Shown here: positions 41,783 through 50,900 of the stretch, piece by piece
How the letters are laid out: each line of letters starts with the position of its first letter
Numbering within the stretch: position 1 is the stretch's first letter
Origin: JBKHDT01 sp046541195
GTDB lineage: Bacteria > Pseudomonadota > Gammaproteobacteria > Halothiobacillales > Halothiobacillaceae
NCBI GenBank assembly: GCA_046541195.1
Contig: JBKHDT010000011.1
Coordinates: 1-52,722 of the forward strand
Direction of reading: 5' to 3'
DNA length: 52,722 nucleotides
The notes under the pieces: generated by a model
Seen by the model: the letters and a program-made list of their open reading frames with translations, nothing else
Told to the model about the DNA's origin: nothing
The model's database searches: none
Translations under genes and position numbers: made by a program

Positions 41783-43543
41783 TCAGTCCAGCCAGGTGCG
41801 CAAACGTGCGACGGCCTCGGGCGACGCCGCGGGGTCGGGGCCCAGCCTGAGCTGATTGGCCGGCGGATCAGCGGGCACAACCTGAATTTCCCGCAGTCGA
41901 CGGCGCCGAAAGACTGTCCAGGTCACGGGCCGTCGGGCGACGGACCGGGCCAGCACGGCAGGCAAGGAGGCCGCATCGACCCGCTCCCCGTCCACCGCGA
42001 TGATCACGTCCTCGGCACAGACGCCCGCCGAAGCGGCAGGGCGGCCGGCATGCACTGCCGCCACGCGGGCCTCGCCCCGCTCGTCCGCCCGGATGATCAC
42101 CCCGAAATCCGGCCCTTCCTTCTCGGGGACCCACCTGGCAGACACGCCAAAGCCTGACAGGGTTTCCACTACCGGCAGTTCATCGGTGGTGCGCAGCGCC
42201 TGGGCAAAGAACTCGTCGAGCTTGAGTCCGCCGACCCGCTCGGCCAGTCGCTCGACGGTTTCGCCCTCCGGAAGCCCGCGGCCAGTCTGGCCGTATTCAC
42301 GCCACAAAAGCCGCATCAAGGCATCCAGGGAACCGTGCCCCGGGCCCGTACGCAGGATCAGGTCCAGCATCAACGCGACCAGCGCACCCTTGTTGTAATA
42401 GCTCGCCAGGGCGTTGATCGCATTCTCGTCCTGCTTGTAGAACTTGGTCCAGGCCAGCAGCGAGGACTCCTCGAGCGTCTGGCAACGATGCCCCTGCCCG
42501 CGGAATACCCGGTTGAGCGTGCCGGCCAGCAACTCCAGGTAGCCGGCATCATCCACCAGGCCGGCGCGCCGCAGGAACAGATCGTCGTAGTAACTGGTGA
42601 CCCCCTCGAATACCCACAGCAGCCGGGTATAGGCCTCGTTCGCCAGCGGCAGCCCCATGAAGGCCTGGGGACGAATACGCTTGACGTTCCAGCTGTGGAA
42701 GTACTCATGCGAACACAGGCCCAGAAACTGCCTGTATGCATCCGGCGGCTCCGTCTCGCCCCGGCGCGGGAGGCTGGCCTGGCTGCAGACCAGCGCCGTG
42801 CTGTTCCGATGCTCCAGCCCCCCATAGGCGTCCACCTCCACGTCCACCAGAAACAGGTAGCCATCAAAGGGCGGCGGGTCGCCGAAAAACGTCAGCTGCG
42901 CGGTGCAGATTCTCGCCACATCCCGGGCCACGCGCGCGAGATCCGCTTCCGGGTGGGCACCGGTAAAGGCCATTCGATGGGGGATACCCCCGGCCTCGAA
43001 CTCCAGCAGCCGGAAGTTGCCTACCTCAAAGGGATAGTCGATCAGCGCCTCGTAATTCTCGGCGCGATAAAGGCCGAACCCGTATTCGTCGATATCCACC
43101 GAGGGCATGCCGGTGGCAACACGCCACTGCGCCCTGCCTTCGTCGGAGGGCGCCAGCAGTTCGAGTTCGCAGGGGGTTCCTTCATGCCCCATCCACAACG
43201 GAAACAGGCTGGTTCCGTTGAAAAAGGCATGTTCTGCATCGAAATGCGCACCGCGTACCGAGAGGTCATTCGCATGGACCGCCCAGCGCAGCCGAACCGG
43301 CTCGTCGGACGCGGGCAGCACCCAGGTCTGCTTGTCTTCCCAGGTTAGCGCATGGGGCCGTCCGTCCGGACGGAAAGCCTCGACCTGCACCACATGCCGC
43401 GCAAAGTCGCGGATCATGTAACTGCCGGGAATCCAGGCAGGAATCGCCAGGCGATAAGGCACGGCCGCAGGCGGCAGGGTCAGCGACACGTCGATCAGGC
43501 GCTCGCCGATCCTTTCGAGTCGGACGCGATAACGCAATGTCAT
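41783..43543 (-). CDS. M61-family glycyl aminopeptidase with PDZ domain
   Basis: This 586-residue zinc peptidase has an N-terminal beta domain (VSLTLPPAAVPYRLAIPAWIPGSYMIRDFARH), the catalytic part with GGLEHRNST and HEYFHSWNVKRIRP (HExxH) and the third ligand region WVFEGVTSYYDDL, and a C-terminal PDZ domain (GVIIRADERGEARVAAVHAGRPAASAG). M61 enzymes remove N-terminal Gly or Ala. No signal peptide is seen, so it is likely cytoplasmic. It overlaps slyD as ATGA. A PDZ peptidase coupled to a prolyl isomerase suggests a protein-quality role (inference). Confidence 0.93.
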   Translation of the reverse strand: MTLRYRVRLERIGERLIDVSLTLPPAAVPYRLAIPAWIPGSYMIRDFARHVVQVEAFRPDGRPHALTWEDKQTWVLPASDEPVRLRWAVHANDLSVRGAHFDAEHAFFNGTSLFPLWMGHEGTPCELELLAPSDEGRAQWRVATGMPSVDIDEYGFGLYRAENYEALIDYPFEVGNFRLLEFEAGGIPHRMAFTGAHPEADLARVARDVARICTAQLTFFGDPPPFDGYLFLVDVEVDAYGGLEHRNSTALVCSQASLPRRGETEPPDAYRQFLGLCSHEYFHSWNVKRIRPQAFMGLPLANEAYTRLLWVFEGVTSYYDDLFLRRAGLVDDAGYLELLAGTLNRVFRGQGHRCQTLEESSLLAWTKFYKQDENAINALASYYNKGALVALMLDLILRTGPGHGSLDALMRLLWREYGQTGRGLPEGETVERLAERVGGLKLDEFFAQALRTTDELPVVETLSGFGVSARWVPEKEGPDFGVIIRADERGEARVAAVHAGRPAASAGVCAEDVIIAVDGERVDAASLPAVLARSVARRPVTWTVFRRRRLREIQVVPADPPANQLRLGPDPAASPEAVARLRTWLD

Positions 43544-44082
43544 GCCTTGCCCCGATCCGTGTCGTCCGTCGCATCCTCGTCTCCCCAGTAGGAAGAGTCC
43601 GATACCATCAGGTGATGCCCCCCCGGATGAGGACGCTTGTGCTTGATCTCGTCCGGGTGCGCTTCGCGTACGGGGCCAATCCGGCAGTTGAAATGCAAGC
43701 GCACGCCGGCAAGCGGGTGGTTGGCATCCAGCCAGACGTGCTCGTCGTCGAACTTGACGATCATCAGTTCGATCCGGCCGTAGGGCCCCTGGGTCTCCAC
43801 CATGTTGCCCTCGACCAGCTCGATGCCCGGGTCGAGCTTGTCCCGGGACACCGAAATCACATGCGCGGGGTCATGCAGGCCGTAGGCTTCCTCCGGCTCC
43901 ACCGTCACCTTGAAGGTTTCACCGGCTTCGCGCCCTTCCAGCGCCTGCTCCAGCCCGGGCACCAGGGTCGAGTAACCGTGCAGGTACTCGAAGGCCCGCC
44001 CCTCGGAGCTGTCCACCAGCTCGTCCAGGTCGTTGCGCACCTCGAACTCGAGACCGACCACCTTGTCCTTGCCGACTTTCAT
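43540..44082 (-). CDS. slyD: SlyD-type FKBP prolyl isomerase and metallochaperone
   Basis: This 180-residue FKBP has an insert-in-flap chaperone domain: KVGKDKVVGLEFEVRNDLDELVD, then YLHGYSTLVPGLEQALEGREAGE and the insert VTVEPEEAYGLHDPAHV. The C-terminus is His-containing (KHKRPHPGGHHLMVSD) and may bind nickel or other metals. SlyD speeds folding at proline. The start at 44082 follows GGGAG; the longer frame is unlikely. It is 58 bp downstream of the AEC permease gene. Confidence 0.93.
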   Translation of the reverse strand: MKVGKDKVVGLEFEVRNDLDELVDSSEGRAFEYLHGYSTLVPGLEQALEGREAGETFKVTVEPEEAYGLHDPAHVISVSRDKLDPGIELVEGNMVETQGPYGRIELMIVKFDDEHVWLDANHPLAGVRLHFNCRIGPVREAHPDEIKHKRPHPGGHHLMVSDSSYWGDEDATDDTDRGKA

Positions 44083-44140
44083 TGCATCACTCCCGTTACC
44101 TTGCTGTGTTCCAACCTTTCGATCCGGATACGCGCCGACC

Positions 44141-45058
44141 TCACACCAGCAGGCCATGCCAAAGCGGCAGGGTCAGCAGCGCAAGCAATGTGGACGCGGT
44201 CGCGGTCGTGGCGTAAAGCGAAGTGTCCAGACCATAGCGATCGCAGAGCACCAGCCCCAGGACCATGACCGGCATCGCGGCCTCGAGCACCGTGCCCGCC
44301 AGGAGGGTTCCCGACAACCCGAGCGTGCTCGCGGTTGCCAGCACCACCGCCGGCATCAGGGCCAGTTGAATCACGATGGCCGGACTGACCTGCAACAGGG
44401 CGCCGGGGCGCAGGGCCGACAGATGAAGGCTCATGCCCAGGGCGATCAGCATGATCGGCACCACGCCGGCGGCCAGGCGTTCCAGCACCGAGGCCAGCCA
44501 GTCCGGATAAGGCACCGCCGCGAGGTTGAGCACGACCGCCAGCGCCGCGGCCCACAGGGAAGGGACCCGCAGCAGCGCGCGCACCGGGCTGGCAGCCTCG
44601 CCCCGGTTGCTGCCAAAACGCACCGCAAGCAGGATGCCCAGACTCAGCAGCAGCGGGGTGCAGGCGAAGAAATCGTACTGGACCGCGATGGTCCGCCCCG
44701 TGTCACCGAACAGCGACTCGAGTACCGGCAACCCCAGATAGGTGGCATTGGGAAAGCCGGACGCCAGCAGCAAGGCGCCAAACTGCGCCCGGGGCAGATG
44801 AACCAGCCGCCCCCAGATCGCCATCAGCCCCAACCCGGCCAGCACGCCCACCATTGCCGACAGGGCCAGGCGCAGGGAGTCGAGTCCCAGCGGGGCCTGC
44901 CACAGGACCGACAACACCAGCGCCGGCAGCAGCAGGTAGTAGACCAGGGTAGTCAGCGCGGTGCGCGCCCGGTCGGCGTCCCAGCCGCCAAACGACAGCA
45001 GGCGCCACAGTACGCCACCGAGGATCATCACCGCCATCTGGCTCACCACGGCAAACAT
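44141..45058 (-). CDS. AEC-family (auxin efflux carrier-like) permease
   Basis: This is a 305-residue inner-membrane protein with about ten hydrophobic segments in two halves, typical of the AEC transporter family. Landmarks are LVYYLLLPALVLSVLW, GALLLASGFPNATYLGLPVLE, LVLNLAAVPYPDWL-like loops and TATASTLLALLTLPL. Members export dicarboxylates, malate or related anions in bacteria, but no substrate is visible here. It sits between the thioredoxin and slyD genes with short gaps. Confidence 0.9.
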   Translation of the reverse strand: MFAVVSQMAVMILGGVLWRLLSFGGWDADRARTALTTLVYYLLLPALVLSVLWQAPLGLDSLRLALSAMVGVLAGLGLMAIWGRLVHLPRAQFGALLLASGFPNATYLGLPVLESLFGDTGRTIAVQYDFFACTPLLLSLGILLAVRFGSNRGEAASPVRALLRVPSLWAAALAVVLNLAAVPYPDWLASVLERLAAGVVPIMLIALGMSLHLSALRPGALLQVSPAIVIQLALMPAVVLATASTLGLSGTLLAGTVLEAAMPVMVLGLVLCDRYGLDTSLYATTATASTLLALLTLPLWHGLLV

Positions 45059-45111
45059 GCACGCGCACCCGGCTCGCTACGAAAAATGAAAGACTGCCGC
45101 GGGCCGGCGGT

Positions 45112-45495
45112 TCAACCCTGGCCCTGTTGCCCCTGCTGCTCGGCCTCGGCGATCTGCCGGCGCACATCGTCCATGTCCAGCTCCTTGACCCGGGCGATGA
45201 CCTGCTCCAGCGCCTGCTTGGGCAGCGCACCGGCCTGATTCATGAGCATGATCTGCTCACGGAACACCATCAGGGTCGGAATGGAGCGAATCTGGAAGTG
45301 ACCGGCCAGCGCCTGCTCATCCTCGGTGTTGATCTTGCCGAAGGCGATGTCCGGATGCTCTTCGGAGGCTTCCTCGAAAATCGGCGCGAAGGACTGGCAG
45401 GGCCCACACCAAGGCGCCCAGAAATCCAGAATGACAATGTCGTTTCCGGTGATGGTCGACTCGAGATTGTCGGCGGTCACGTTGATCACAGGCAT
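45112..45495 (-). CDS. Thioredoxin with C-terminal helix extension
   Basis: This 127-residue thioredoxin-fold protein has the active site FWAPWCGPCQSF and the cis-Pro in IRSIPTLMVF. It reduces disulfides in the cytoplasm. Beyond the thioredoxin core (about 105 residues) the end is a charged Gln-rich helix (MDDVRRQIAEAEQQGQQGQG). It has no signal peptide. The start at 45495 is the ATG before VINVTADNLE. A possible -10 (TATACT on the minus strand) lies at 45532-45537. Confidence 0.93.
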   Translation of the reverse strand: MPVINVTADNLESTITGNDIVILDFWAPWCGPCQSFAPIFEEASEEHPDIAFGKINTEDEQALAGHFQIRSIPTLMVFREQIMLMNQAGALPKQALEQVIARVKELDMDDVRRQIAEAEQQGQQGQG

Positions 45496-45798
45496 GAAAA
45501 AAGCGCCTCGGATTCGATGGATGAACAATCGAGTATACATGGCCGCACCCGGGTGGCCCAAAGCGCGGGCACCGCCGACCACCGCAAAACCAGGCAAGAT
45601 GTCTGTCACAAGGGCGATCAGCGCGTGCTCCGAACAAGCCCCCCGCACGGACCGCATCGCGGGCCCGCTGACCTGCAGGCGATTCGGGAACAGTCGGGCG
45701 CAACCGGCCTTCATCCTGCTTCGGCAAAAAACGCGCCCGCCCCGGCAAGGGGCAACGGCAAGAACGGCGCCCGCTCCGGATGCACCAAAGGACAGCAG
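45496..45798. other. Gap upstream of the thioredoxin gene
   Basis: These 303 bp contain the thioredoxin promoter region at the left and the 3' flank of the LON-domain gene at the right. No gene is supported; an open frame there has no ribosome-binding site. Confidence 0.4.
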
Positions 45799-46389
45799 CT
45801 AGTTCACCGGCGGGAAGCCGATCCGCGCCAGGGCCGCGTCAATGGCGGCAAGACCGGTATCCAGACATTCGGCCTCGAGGATGCGCTGGCGTTCGCCGAG
45901 GGGAATCGGCAGGTTTTCTGAAAGTCGGTAGATGACCCAGACCGGGTCATCCATCCGTCGGGCATGGGCGGGGAACCGGGCAGGATCACTCTCGATCAGG
46001 GACTCGAGCAGCTGCCGGTAAGACGCCAAGGCGACATTGATCCGCGGCTTGTGATCGAGCATCTGCACGCGCGCCACGGCAAGACCGTCCCCGTGGGTGC
46101 GCAGGTCATCGATGCGAAAGCGCTGCTCACCCCGGGTGAAGATTCCCAGCAGGCCGTCCGAACGCAGGCCACTGTCGACAATGCGTGCAGTGGTACCGAC
46201 CGGGTGGGTCGTGACGCCGGCTTCGACCTCACTGCCCTCGTCGATCAGGACCACGCCGAAAGGCCGGTCCTCCCGCAGGCAACGGCGAACCATGTCGATA
46301 TAGCGCACCTCGAAGATCCGCAACGACAGGTTCCCGCCCGGGTACAGGACCGCATGCAACGGAAACAGGGGTATTTCCTGGTCGTTCAT
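45799..46389 (-). CDS. LON N-terminal (substrate-binding) domain protein
   Basis: This 196-residue protein consists of the LON substrate-binding domain alone: EIPLFPLHAVLYPGGNLSLRIFEVRYIDMVRRCL, then FGVVLIDEGSEV and the helical C-terminal half. There is no ATPase or protease domain. Such stand-alone proteins are common in proteobacteria, and their role is not settled. It overlaps ubiX as ATGA. The protein is intact; length is normal for the stand-alone family. Confidence 0.92.
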   Translation of the reverse strand: MNDQEIPLFPLHAVLYPGGNLSLRIFEVRYIDMVRRCLREDRPFGVVLIDEGSEVEAGVTTHPVGTTARIVDSGLRSDGLLGIFTRGEQRFRIDDLRTHGDGLAVARVQMLDHKPRINVALASYRQLLESLIESDPARFPAHARRMDDPVWVIYRLSENLPIPLGERQRILEAECLDTGLAAIDAALARIGFPPVN

Positions 46390-47012
46390 TTGTCCTCCTC
46401 TCCCCAGCGTGGCATCAGGGCATGCGACACGCCCAGATGGTCCAGAATGCGTGCGACCACGAAATCGACCAGATCCGCTGCGGTCTGCGGCCGATGGTAG
46501 AACCCCGGGTTGGGCGGCAGGATCACCACGCCCAGCCGGGCCAGCTTGAGCATGTGCTCCAGGTGGATCGCCGAATAGGGTGTCTCCCGCGGCACCAGGA
46601 TGAGCGACTTGCGCTCCTTGATCACCACATCCGCGGCCCGCTCGATGAGGTTGTCGGATTGGCCGTTGGCAATGGCAGCCAGCGTCCCGGTGGTACAGGG
46701 ACAGACCACCATGGCATCCGGCGGGTTCGAGCCGGACGCCAGCGGCGCCGTCCAGTCTTCGCGGGCGTAGACCTGGAGCCGGTCAGGCGACGCGTCAAAA
46801 CGCTCGCAGAAGTACGCGGCCAGCTCCTCCGTCCGCGCCGGGAGCTTCCAGTCCGTCTCCAGGGCAGCCACCGCGTGGGCAGCCCGTGAAAACAGCAGCG
46901 AAACCCGAACGTTCCCGGCCTGCAGCAGCATGTCCAGCAGGCGCACGCCGTACTGCAACCCGGAGGCGCCGGTCACCGCCAGCGCGATACGCCGATACTC
47001 AGGCTGTCCCAA
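46386..47012 (-). CDS. ubiX: Flavin prenyltransferase UbiX
   Basis: UbiX attaches dimethylallyl to FMN to make prenylated FMN for UbiD-type decarboxylases of ubiquinone synthesis. The 208-residue protein has RIALAVTGASGLQYGVRLL (FMN site), CPCTTGTLAAIANGQSDNLIERAADVVIKERK and LVPRETPYSAIHLEHMLKLA. There is no ATG at the front: TTG at 47012 is five bases after GGGAGG and overlaps mpl by 14 bp. An ATG at 47066 would extend into mpl with no homology. It is followed by the LON gene as ATGA. Confidence 0.95.
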   Translation of the reverse strand: MGQPEYRRIALAVTGASGLQYGVRLLDMLLQAGNVRVSLLFSRAAHAVAALETDWKLPARTEELAAYFCERFDASPDRLQVYAREDWTAPLASGSNPPDAMVVCPCTTGTLAAIANGQSDNLIERAADVVIKERKSLILVPRETPYSAIHLEHMLKLARLGVVILPPNPGFYHRPQTAADLVDFVVARILDHLGVSHALMPRWGEEDK

Positions 47013-48369
47013 GGCGGCCTCCCAGTGTGTCGAGCAGTTTCTGGTGAAGCCCACCGAAGCTGCCATTGCTCATCAGGACCGCATCGTCTCCCGGTTCGAG
47101 CGCGTCTGCCAGGAGCGCACAGAGGGCCGCGACATCCTGCCCGATGACTGGTGGAAGCGGCAGTTGGGTACGCAGCGATGCCGGGTCCCAGGCCAGCGTG
47201 TCCGGCGCGTGCACAAACACCAGATCGGCAAGGGCCAGGCTACCAGCCAGGGTGCCCGTGTGCACGCCTGCGCGCATGGTGTTTGAAGCAGGATCGAGCA
47301 CGGCGACCAGCCGCCTTTCGGGCGCGGTCTCGCGCAGGCCGGCCAGCGAGGTCGCGATCGCGGTGGGGTGGTGGGCGAAATCATCGAAAACCCGGATACC
47401 CCCGACTTCGCCGCGCAGCTGCATTCTCCGCGCCACGCCGGAAAATTGCGAAAGCGCCTCCAGCGAAACCGCCACCGGCACCCCCGCATGCCGTGCCGCA
47501 GCGATCGCGGCCAGGGCGTTTTCCCGATTGTGGGCACCGATCAGACCCCAGTCGATCCGACCCTGGCAACGTCCCTGATGACTGATGGAAAATCCCGCCG
47601 GGCCGAATGACTCGACCTGCCATTCGCCGCCGGCGCCAAAGCTTTCGACGGGCGACCAGCAGCCGCGTTCGATCACCCGGTCCAGCGCCGCGCTGGATGC
47701 GTTGCGGATCGCCAGCCCATTGCCCGGCAGGATGCGCATCAGGTGATGAAACTGGGTCTCGATCGCGGCAAGGTCCGGGAAAATGTCGGCATGATCGTAC
47801 TCGAGGTTGTTGAGTACCAGCGTGCGCGGGTGGTAGTGGAGGAATTTCGAGCGTTTGTCGAAAAAGGCGGTGTCGTACTCGTCCGCCTCGATCACGAAAA
47901 ACGGGCTCTGCCCGAGGCGGGCGGACCGGTCGAAATTGGCCGGCAATCCCCCGATCAGGAATCCCGGCGCCATGCCGGCATACTCGAGAATCCAGGCGAT
48001 CATCGCCGTGGTGGTGGTCTTGCCGTGGGTGCCGGCCACGGCGATCACCCAGCGATCCGCGAGCACGCGCGCTCCCAGCCACTGGGGCCCGGAAACGTGC
48101 GGCAGGCCCTGGTCAAGCATGGACTCGATCACCGGCATGCCGCGCTTCATCACGTTGCCGACCACCAGCCGCGCATCTGCCGGCGGGGGCGCGTCGAAGC
48201 CTTCGTGGAACCGGATGCCCCGCTCGGCCAACTGGGTGCTCATGGGCGGATAGACATTGGCGTCCACGCCGGTCACCGGATGGCCCAGTTCACGCGCGAG
48301 CATCGCCAGGCTGCCCATGAAGGTGCCGGCGATCCCGAGAAAATGCAGTGGTTCGGCCGCGGGGCTCAT
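46999..48369 (-). CDS. mpl: UDP-MurNAc tripeptide ligase Mpl
   Basis: Mpl joins recycled murein tripeptide to UDP-MurNAc, saving cell-wall peptides. The 456-residue Mur ligase has HFLGIAGTFMGSLAMLARELGH, the ATP loop VAGTHGKTTTTAMIAW, VIEADEYDTAFFDKRSKFLHY and LVLNNLEYDHADIFPD, then the C-terminal FDDFAHHPTAI motif typical of Mpl. With amgK and murU at 50901-52588 this shows an active wall-recycling set. It overlaps the membrane protein gene as ATGA. Confidence 0.96.
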   Translation of the reverse strand: MSPAAEPLHFLGIAGTFMGSLAMLARELGHPVTGVDANVYPPMSTQLAERGIRFHEGFDAPPPADARLVVGNVMKRGMPVIESMLDQGLPHVSGPQWLGARVLADRWVIAVAGTHGKTTTTAMIAWILEYAGMAPGFLIGGLPANFDRSARLGQSPFFVIEADEYDTAFFDKRSKFLHYHPRTLVLNNLEYDHADIFPDLAAIETQFHHLMRILPGNGLAIRNASSAALDRVIERGCWSPVESFGAGGEWQVESFGPAGFSISHQGRCQGRIDWGLIGAHNRENALAAIAAARHAGVPVAVSLEALSQFSGVARRMQLRGEVGGIRVFDDFAHHPTAIATSLAGLRETAPERRLVAVLDPASNTMRAGVHTGTLAGSLALADLVFVHAPDTLAWDPASLRTQLPLPPVIGQDVAALCALLADALEPGDDAVLMSNGSFGGLHQKLLDTLGGRLGTA

Positions 48370-48887
48370 AGGAGGAACGTGATCACGAAACCGGCCAGCA
48401 GGAAGTACACGAACCCGAGCAGAAAGCCGATGGCCAGCGGCACATTGAAGGCATGGCGGAAAACATTGCCCAGCGCCATGAGGTTCCAGAGCATGACCCC
48501 CAGGATCAGGAATTCGACGGGTCCGGCCTGAACCTGATCGACCTGCTCCGTCGCCGGGCTCGCCATCAGCAACGGCCAGGCAATCAGACTGAGCATGCCG
48601 TTGACGCCGTAGGCGCCGGTCAACGTCTGCCCGAAACGGTTGGGCACCTCGCGAATCCAGACCCAGAGCCCGATGAAGCCGGCGAGCATGAGCAGTTCGA
48701 GCGCCACTTCCACCACCGGGTGGGTATCGGTTTCGATGCCGGCCTCGACGGAGGTCACGATCAGCAGGCCCACCACCGCGTAGAAGGCGGTGGCAATCGC
48801 CAGGGGGCCGCGGCCGGCCGGCAGGTCCTGCGGACCGATGCGCAGCAGCGACAGCATGAAGAACTGCCGGAGTAGTTGCAGGGGCAT
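48366..48887 (-). CDS. Conserved integral membrane protein, possibly Yip1-like
   Basis: This 173-residue protein has four or five membrane segments (PLAIATAFYAVVGLLIVTSV; VALELLMLAGFIGLWVWI; GMLSLIAWPLLMA; FLILGVMLWNLMALG; LAIGFLLGFVYFLLAGFVITFLL). The arrangement resembles Yip1-domain proteins but I am not sure. The start at 48887 (MPLQLLRQFFMLSLLRIG) has GAGGCG upstream; the longer frame lacks support. It overlaps mpl. No function is assigned. Confidence 0.75.
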   Translation of the reverse strand: MPLQLLRQFFMLSLLRIGPQDLPAGRGPLAIATAFYAVVGLLIVTSVEAGIETDTHPVVEVALELLMLAGFIGLWVWIREVPNRFGQTLTGAYGVNGMLSLIAWPLLMASPATEQVDQVQAGPVEFLILGVMLWNLMALGNVFRHAFNVPLAIGFLLGFVYFLLAGFVITFLL

Positions 48888-48984
48888 TGCGGGTCGCCTC
48901 AACAAACGGAGGACAAAGAGTACCAGCAGCGCGCCGGTTTGTAAGGCCCGCGATTCACCCGATGCAGCCCATGACGGCCGCGCC

Positions 48985-50112
48985 TCAGCGCAGCGCGCGC
49001 AGGTACCACCACTCGAACAGGCGTTTGGCAAAATGCAGCAGACGGCAGGGGGGCAGGACGAATTGCCGCTTCTCGTTCCGGAACACCAGAACGCCCCGGT
49101 CCAGCATGTCCATGATGCAGATCAGTTCCCAGCGGAAGGTCGCCTGCACCGGTCGGCCGTGCAGTTCGTCGACAAGGTTGGTGGCGGCTGTCTTGGCCTG
49201 CAGATCGGCCATGTGCGCCTGCTTTGGCGCCCAGTCCGGTCCGGGATAGCTTCCCGAGTCGCCCACCACGTAGGAGCGGGCAAGACCCTCGATCCGGCAG
49301 TGCCCATCTGCCCGGATCATGCCACCCGGCGAGCGGGGCAGATCGGTGTTGTCGAGCCAGGCCGGACCGGTCATGCCCGGCATGAACAGGATCAGGTCGG
49401 CCGCGAATTCGCCGGCCTCGGTCACCACGCGATCAGCCTCGAAGCGCACAGGCTTGTGACCCAGACGGGTTTCGATGTCCTGTGCGGCCATCCGGGCAAG
49501 CAGCCGATCGACAGCCCGGTCGCCAAGCCGGTTTCCGGGACGCTTGGCGGCGCTGAAGAAGATGAGCCGAAACCGGTCACGACGTCCCTGCCGACGAAGC
49601 AGCCGGTCAATGCCAAATAGCAGCTCGAACATTGGCCCGCCACGCACCGCGGCAGGCTCCTTGGGGTTGCCCCCGAAACCGATGGCAATCGTCCCCCCGT
49701 CCATGGCGGCCAGACGCTCGCTGATCCGGGCCGCGGACTCGGTGCCCGCGCAAATGGTCAGGGCATGCTCGATGCCGGGAAGTTTCCTGATGAAACGACC
49801 GCCGCTGGCGATGATCAAGCCGTCATTGTCGATGCTGCCCTGGTCTGTCACCACCTGCCGCCCGTCGTCCGAGACGCCCGTGACCTGACCGGCATGAAAC
49901 TTCACGTCCAGGCGCTCGAGCAGCGGACGCAGGTCCACGATCAGGTCCTGCGCCGTGCGCAGCCCGGACGGCATCCAGATCAGGCTTGGGTAGTAGACGA
50001 ACTCCGGGTGGGGCGCCACCAGGGTCAGCTCGGCCGTCGGGAATTTCTTTTGCAGTGTACGCACCGCGGTCAGCGCGCCGAAGCCCGCCCCGATGACGGT
50101 GACGCGGTTCAT
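48985..50112 (-). CDS. Sulfide:quinone reductase-like flavoprotein
   Basis: This 375-residue FAD enzyme of the SQR/FCC family has the dinucleotide motif VTVIGAGFGALTAVR, AELTLVAPHPEFVYYPSLIW, IIASGGRF and the second FAD motif SYVVGDSGSY. Cys121 (TICAGTESAAR) matches the first SQR cysteine zone, and the C-terminal Cys residues (LICIMD, LPPCRLLHF) lie where the third may fall; I cannot confirm the redox pair. It would oxidise sulfide to a polysulfide or persulfide and pass electrons to quinone. It is translationally coupled to the persulfide dioxygenase. Confidence 0.82.
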   Translation of the reverse strand: MNRVTVIGAGFGALTAVRTLQKKFPTAELTLVAPHPEFVYYPSLIWMPSGLRTAQDLIVDLRPLLERLDVKFHAGQVTGVSDDGRQVVTDQGSIDNDGLIIASGGRFIRKLPGIEHALTICAGTESAARISERLAAMDGGTIAIGFGGNPKEPAAVRGGPMFELLFGIDRLLRRQGRRDRFRLIFFSAAKRPGNRLGDRAVDRLLARMAAQDIETRLGHKPVRFEADRVVTEAGEFAADLILFMPGMTGPAWLDNTDLPRSPGGMIRADGHCRIEGLARSYVVGDSGSYPGPDWAPKQAHMADLQAKTAATNLVDELHGRPVQATFRWELICIMDMLDRGVLVFRNEKRQFVLPPCRLLHFAKRLFEWWYLRALR

Positions 50113-50795
50113 GCCAGCTCACCACAGCGCTCGTTGGCCGGAACGGCCTCGTCGATGTACCGTGGCTTGGGCAGGTTGAGCGCCGCCATCTTGGCGACGA
50201 ACTGTTCCCGCGACAAGCCGGCCACGTAGGGGTTGAGTGCCTTTTCCTGCGCCACGGTGCTCACCCGGCGACCGTTGTAGTCGTGCGCCGGGAACACCAG
50301 CACATCGTCCCCCTCGGCCAGGAGGCGCTGGATGCTCTCGTAAAGCCGTTCGGCGCTCCCCTGCTGAAAATCGGTCCGCCCACAGGCTTCAATCAGCAGC
50401 GTGTCCCCCGTAAACAGCCGGTCTCGCCAACGGTACGATGTACAGCCGTCTGTATGACCGGGCGTGCTGATTGCGCGGATCCGCTCCCGGCCGAACGCGA
50501 GCGACTCGCCATCGGCCAGCAGCCGGTCAGCGCAATCGAGGGCAGTCCCGACCCCGGCGGCGAACTGCGCGCCGGTGGCCGCACGGATACGACCACCACC
50601 GGTGATATGATCCGCGTGCACATGAGTCTCCAGCACGTAACGCAGTTGCACGCCGGTTTCCTCGAGCACGCGCATGTCGCGCTCGTACTGGGCGTGTACC
50701 GGATCGATCAGCACCGCATCACGGGTCGACTCGTCCGCAATCAGGTAGGTGTAGGTGGAGGTATCGTCATCGAAAAGCTGCCGGAATATGGCCAT
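50109..50795 (-). CDS. Persulfide dioxygenase (ETHE1/SDO type)
   Basis: This 228-residue metallo-beta-lactamase-fold enzyme has the iron-site motifs THVHADHITGG, TPGHTDGC, FTGDTLLIEACGRTDFQQG and VFPAHDYNG; the GRTDFQ signature marks the ETHE1-like persulfide dioxygenases. It converts glutathione persulfide to sulfite. It precedes the SQR-like gene with an ATGA overlap, so the two form a sulfide-oxidation unit. The start at 50795 leads MAIFRQLFDDDTSTYTYL. Confidence 0.93.
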   Translation of the reverse strand: MAIFRQLFDDDTSTYTYLIADESTRDAVLIDPVHAQYERDMRVLEETGVQLRYVLETHVHADHITGGGRIRAATGAQFAAGVGTALDCADRLLADGESLAFGRERIRAISTPGHTDGCTSYRWRDRLFTGDTLLIEACGRTDFQQGSAERLYESIQRLLAEGDDVLVFPAHDYNGRRVSTVAQEKALNPYVAGLSREQFVAKMAALNLPKPRYIDEAVPANERCGELA

Positions 50796-50900
50796 GCGTT
50801 CGCCTCTCCCTGGATGATTGATCTTATGGGGATATCAGCATTCTAAACAGAGTGACCAGCCAATGACACCCTACCCCGCCTTGACCACCGGGACCGGCAC

